Of a stretch of DNA of 64,000 nt, positions 63,701 to 64,000 are shown piece by piece (the stretch's first letter is position 1; the number at the start of each line of letters is the position of its first letter). The stretch covers positions 62,001 through 126,000 of the forward strand of contig SRSI01000044.1 of NCBI GenBank assembly GCA_005656395.1, written 5' to 3'. This DNA comes from Strongyloides papillosus (taxonomy: Eukaryota; Nematoda; Chromadorea; Rhabditida; Strongyloididae). The notes beneath the pieces are model-generated. The model was given only the letters and a program-made list of their open reading frames with translations, was not told the origin of the DNA and made no database searches. Position numbers and translations under genes: made by a program.

Positions 63701-64000
63701 AAGCGTATATTTGACTAATTGACAGACTAATCTAATTACCTACACATTATTGTGTTTTATAAGTTACTTTCTCTGCTTCCCTCTAACCTCTAAGACGTGA
63801 GGAAATTACTTTCTTTCCATAAAATAAATATTATCATCCATGAATTCATAAGTATAACTAAATGTTTAACAATAACATTAACATTTTATGTGAATTCATT
63901 AAATTACTATACTAAAGTACTGTGATGTTATTTATGTTAAGGCATAGATAAATTTTATCATTTACTTAACAAAACTTTTATACATTATTAGTTTTTATCA
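60799..64000. other. AT-rich region upstream of the ACN-1-like gene to the window end
   Basis: No gene, RNA or element was recognised on either strand. The part next to 60798 is the acn-1-type promoter. The remainder is AT-rich spacer with homopolymer runs, and any gene beyond 64000 is out of view. Confidence 0.45.

Noticed and set aside
1..64000. tRNA, rRNA, spliced-leader RNA or CRISPR loci
   Set aside because: I looked for T-arm-like GGTTCGA motifs, the nematode SL1 leader and regularly spaced repeats and found none. Short T-arm-like strings fall inside coding exons or lack a cloverleaf partner.

Overview
The window is a strongly AT-rich piece of a nuclear nematode genome. The best fit is a clade IV parasitic or free-living worm of the Strongyloides type. 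The grounds are gene content (a body-wall muscle myosin heavy chain almost co-linear with C. elegans UNC-54, an ACN-1-type inactive ACE protein, a KIN-2-type PKA regulatory subunit), very short introns (mostly 44-75 bases) with GTAAG...TTTTAG/TTTCAG borders, few introns per gene, and long AT-rich spacers rich in homopolymer A/T runs. The genus is an inference from composition and gene architecture. I rebuilt every gene by hand from open frames plus splice sites that keep the frame; there are no alignments or transcripts behind the models.

Layout, left to right: a rhomboid-like membrane protein with lost catalytic residues, carrying a TA-flanked inverted-repeat element in its second intron (535-2665, +); a Rab28 GTPase (3724-4595, +); a large Q/N-rich protein with a GLTSCR1/BICRA-type domain (8247-13757, +); a cysteine-rich secreted or membrane protein (17855-20908, +) converging on a small four-helix membrane protein (21038-21765, -); the PKA regulatory subunit with two alternative first exons (24409-29197, -); a FAAH-type amidase (35272-36972, +) converging on a CUX-like CUT/homeodomain protein (37119-40246, -); a small protein of unknown family (43001-43542, -); an LRRC58-type leucine-rich-repeat protein (44069-45253, -); a LEPROT/Vps55 endosomal membrane protein (46955-47482, -) sharing a 319-base divergent promoter with a coiled-coil protein (47802-48714, +); the muscle myosin heavy chain (49096-55237, -); and the ACN-1-like protein (57939-60798, -).

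No tRNA, rRNA, spliced-leader RNA gene, CRISPR array or bacterial-type operon was seen. The genes do not form one pathway; this is a normal mixed animal gene neighbourhood. Several minus- and plus-strand genes have a TTTTAG/TTTCAG-like site a few bases before the start codon, as expected for spliced-leader trans-splicing. The spacers are mostly featureless AT-rich DNA, but two clearly related copies (and a possible third) of a roughly 500-base dispersed repeat lie in them.

The points most worth following are the alternative PKA regulatory-subunit first exon that would replace the dimerization/docking domain with an N-myristoylation-type start, the rhomboid pseudoprotease and the element in its intron, the dispersed repeat family, and the cysteine-rich gene whose true start is ambiguous.
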